Assembly: GCA_964457415.1 (NCBI GenBank)
Contig: CAYWFB010000078.1
Location: 1-6,531 of the forward strand
Length of the DNA stretch: 6,531 nt
Source: Fimenecus sp964457415
GTDB lineage: Bacteria > Bacillota > Clostridia > Oscillospirales > Acutalibacteraceae
Reading direction: 5' to 3'
The position numbers and the translations under genes are program-made. Shown in pieces: positions 5,369 to 6,531 of the stretch (the first letter of the stretch is position 1; each line of letters begins with the position of its first letter). Under the pieces are notes generated by a model. That model saw nothing but the letters and a program-made list of their open reading frames with translations, was not told where the DNA came from and ran no database searches.

Positions 5369-5695
5369 CTACATTGTCTTTAATATCTCGTCAAGATTTC
5401 GTTTTCCGTAAACGATACGGATGACGGATATGATTTTTTCATCGTAATGTGCTTTGTAGTAGATGATATAGTTATCCACAGACAGTTTGCGAATCGTTTT
5501 ATCCGATAGAAATTCGTTATCGACGGGTGCGCCGGAATCGGGGAAAGCACGCACCATATCGATCTGTTCAAACATCCTTTTGCCAAGATTTTGTGCGGCG
5601 GCAGGATTGGCTAAATCAACCGATATGTAGCGCAGGATCTCATCAAAATCCTGCTCGGCTTTCTCGGTAAAACTATAGGAATACTTACACGCCAT
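5369..5695 (-). CDS. ParE/RelE-family toxin of a type II toxin-antitoxin pair
   Basis: The 108-aa product has the RelE/ParE order. An N-terminal strand YSYSFTEKAEQDFDEIL (5-21) leads into two helices (15-50), followed by FPDSGAP (51-57). The core strands RKLSVDNYIIYYKAHYDEK (69-87) and ISVIRIVYGKRNLDEIL (89-105) follow. Family members either cleave ribosome-bound mRNA or poison gyrase. R69, Y80, R93 and R99 are candidate functional residues, but the subgroup cannot be settled by eye; the C-terminal YGKRN is common in the ParE-like branch. Its ATG overlaps the antitoxin's last codons by 11 bases (5685-5695) and has only a weak GGCGG nearby. Translation is therefore probably coupled to the antitoxin, the usual arrangement. 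It ends ATG-TAG at 5369. Confidence 0.9.
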   Translation of the reverse strand: MACKYSYSFTEKAEQDFDEILRYISVDLANPAAAQNLGKRMFEQIDMVRAFPDSGAPVDNEFLSDKTIRKLSVDNYIIYYKAHYDEKIISVIRIVYGKRNLDEILKTM

Positions 5696-5942
5696 ACTTT
5701 TCCGCCATCCTTGCTCTTACAGAGTCGCCGTCCACGGTCTTGCCGTTTTCGAGGTCGGAGAGCCCTTCGTTCACAAGCTTGGCTTCGTAAATCTTGCCCA
5801 TCGTTTTCTCGTAATACTCAATGTCCATCACCACAAGTCTGCCATATCCGTTTTTGGTAACGAACACAGGGCCGCCCGCTGCAGCACAACGGCGTTCTAT
5901 TTCAACGGTATCTTTGAGATCGCGCATAGGAATAATCGTCAT
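5685..5942 (-). CDS. Phd/YefM-family antitoxin
   Basis: The 85-aa product has the standard two-part build. The N-terminal DNA-binding and dimerisation fold contains IIPMRDLKDTVEIERRC (3-19), PVFVTKNGYGRLVVMDIEYYE (25-45). The acidic, flexible C-terminal tail (50-85) would wrap the toxin. The ATG at 5942 follows GGAGG (5952-5956) by 9 bases. It is the first gene of the toxin-antitoxin operon and overlaps the toxin start. The near-palindrome on its promoter suggests self-repression, as in other Phd/YefM systems. The pair is bounded by its own promoter and a downstream terminator, so it is a self-contained cassette between a metabolic gene and a surface-protein gene. Confidence 0.92.
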   Translation of the reverse strand: MTIIPMRDLKDTVEIERRCAAAGGPVFVTKNGYGRLVVMDIEYYEKTMGKIYEAKLVNEGLSDLENGKTVDGDSVRARMAEKYGV

Positions 5943-5975
5943 AATTCAATACCTCCATAAACATTATATGTTCTT

Positions 5976-5992
5976 GTGTCTAAATTATACAC
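5976..5992. promoter_or_regulatory. Candidate Phd/YefM operator
   Basis: A 17-bp near-palindrome of the form GTGTnTAA-n-TTAnACAC covers the -10 box of the toxin-antitoxin promoter. It is mismatched only at one symmetric pair besides the centre. A looser 6-bp repeat CTTGTG/CACAAG (5973-5978, 6003-6008) surrounds it. Binding by the antitoxin is inferred from family behaviour. Confidence 0.55.
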
Positions 5993-6012
5993 TAAATTGA
6001 GCCACAAGTCAA
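5984..6012 (-). promoter_or_regulatory. Toxin-antitoxin operon promoter
   Basis: On the minus strand TTGACT (6007-6012) and TATAAT (5984-5989) are separated by 17 bases. The start is expected near 5977, about 35 nt before the antitoxin ATG. Confidence 0.88.
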
Positions 6013-6114
6013 TAGGGTTTCGGGTACTTTTTGTAACATAATTGAATGTTATTTGTGACAAAACATATAGATTGGTTATGGATTAGTGGCGGATTTGTTT
6101 TGTTTGTACGGAAA

Positions 6115-6143
6115 ACGGCAAGCTACGAGATGTAGCCTGCCGT
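6115..6143 (-). terminator. Intrinsic terminator of the surface-protein gene
   Basis: A 12-bp stem (ACGGCAGGCTAC with GTAGCTTGCCGT on the minus strand, one G-U pair) closes a 5-base loop and is followed by TTTTCC (sharing the final stem T). The G-U pair would be an A-C mismatch on the plus strand, so it acts on transcripts of the gene ending at 6161. Confidence 0.8.
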
Positions 6144-6160
6144 CAGTCTTTAATATTCAA

Positions 6161-6531
6161 TTATTTCATTGCACGGTGCCTTTTCTGCTCGATGCAGATA
6201 ATGGTGATACCTGCGGCAGAAACGAGCATCAGCAACCACCACAGCCACAGATTGCTGGTATATCCTGTCTGAGGAGAGGTAGAATCAGCTTGCTTGTTCA
6301 GCTCTGCCAAAGCTGCCTTGGCATCATCAAGTGCCTTCTTCACATCTTCGTCCACAAGGGATTTCTCGTAGTCGGAAAGTGCGTTGTAGGCATCGTCCGC
6401 TGCTTTGATAGCTGCTTCATCGTTCTTAGTGATGTTTTCCGGCAGTTTGTCAATGAGTTCTTCGACTGCTTCTACGTTGCCGATAACTTCAAGAGCATCG
6501 TCGATACGCTTGATTTCGTCCTCGATGGCTT
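6161..6531 (-). CDS. C-terminus of a sortase-anchored cell-surface protein (cut by window edge)
   Basis: The last 122 residues are visible; the reading frame is open to the window edge. Residues 1-78 are charged helices of the type AVEELIDKLPENITKNDEAAI..A..AYNALSDYEKSLV, a repeat style common in large Firmicute surface proteins as spacer domains. After a short linker comes SPQTG (85-89), then a tryptophan/leucine-rich membrane segment (about 94-113) and a basic tail KRHRAMK. Together these make a C-terminal sorting signal. SPQTG departs from LPXTG and fits the [S/N/P]PXTG type recognised by a clostridial class of sortase (described for Clostridioides difficile SrtB). The protein would thus be linked to the peptidoglycan. 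Its adhesive or enzymatic domain lies outside the window. A GTG at 6355 is internal and not a real start. Confidence 0.88.
   Translation of the reverse strand, partial: AIEDEIKRIDDALEVIGNVEAVEELIDKLPENITKNDEAAIKAADDAYNALSDYEKSLVDEDVKKALDDAKAALAELNKQADSTSPQTGYTSNLWLWWLLMLVSAAGITIICIEQKRHRAMK

Noticed and set aside
5380..5586. 68-aa alternate-frame ORF inside the toxin gene
   Set aside because: It overlaps the well-supported ParE/RelE frame and shows no domain.
6140..6148. CCGTCAGTC shared with the ZTP aptamer (4131-4139)
   Set aside because: A 9-base match without the other aptamer blocks; here it is the end of the surface-protein terminator stem and adjoining bases, so it is chance.

Overview
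The window looks like a chromosomal segment of a low-GC Firmicute, most likely an anaerobic gut-type clostridium (Ruminococcaceae/Oscillospiraceae-like; this placement is inference). The reasons are strong AGGAGG-type ribosome binding sites, near-consensus TTGACA-17-TATAAT promoters, a formate-tetrahydrofolate ligase with a formate/nitrite-type channel, a ZTP riboswitch, a family-43 glycoside hydrolase and a sortase substrate with an SPQTG signal. All but one of the genes run on the minus strand.

Layout in window order: 1-661 is the N-terminal part of alaS (alanyl-tRNA synthetase), with its own consensus promoter and a leader too short for a T-box. Positions 769-1385 hold a small accessory module, an XRE-family repressor and a divergent 87-aa protein (DUF6809-like). 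They share a promoter region with two perfect and one degenerate copy of AAATCA-N4-TGATTT. Short TGCAAAA heptad arrays in opposite orientation lie on both sides of this module (737-757 and 1497-1524).

Positions 1526-4192 form a formate-assimilation operon read on the minus strand: consensus promoter, ZTP riboswitch aptamer (4075-4146), intrinsic terminator whose 5' arm contains the aptamer's conserved TGGGCA (4031-4080), a 157-bp palindromic MITE-like element (3863-4019), a compact FNT formate channel (3218-3844), fhs (1526-3196) and a terminator (1452-1484). The logic fits one-carbon supply: when ZTP/ZMP rises because 10-formyl-THF is short, read-through would raise formate uptake and its conversion to 10-formyl-THF.

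Positions 4211-5182 encode a cytoplasmic GH43-type arabinan/xylan-oligosaccharide hydrolase. Its leader holds a strong hairpin-plus-U-tract between a weak candidate promoter and the gene. Positions 5369-5942 encode a Phd/YefM antitoxin and a ParE/RelE toxin, overlapping by 11 bases, with a near-palindromic operator on the -10 box. The window ends (6161-6531) in the C-terminus of a cell-wall-anchored surface protein with its terminator. Nothing here is a wholly new system. The parts most worth a second look are the riboswitch/terminator/MITE leader and the heptad-flanked repressor module.
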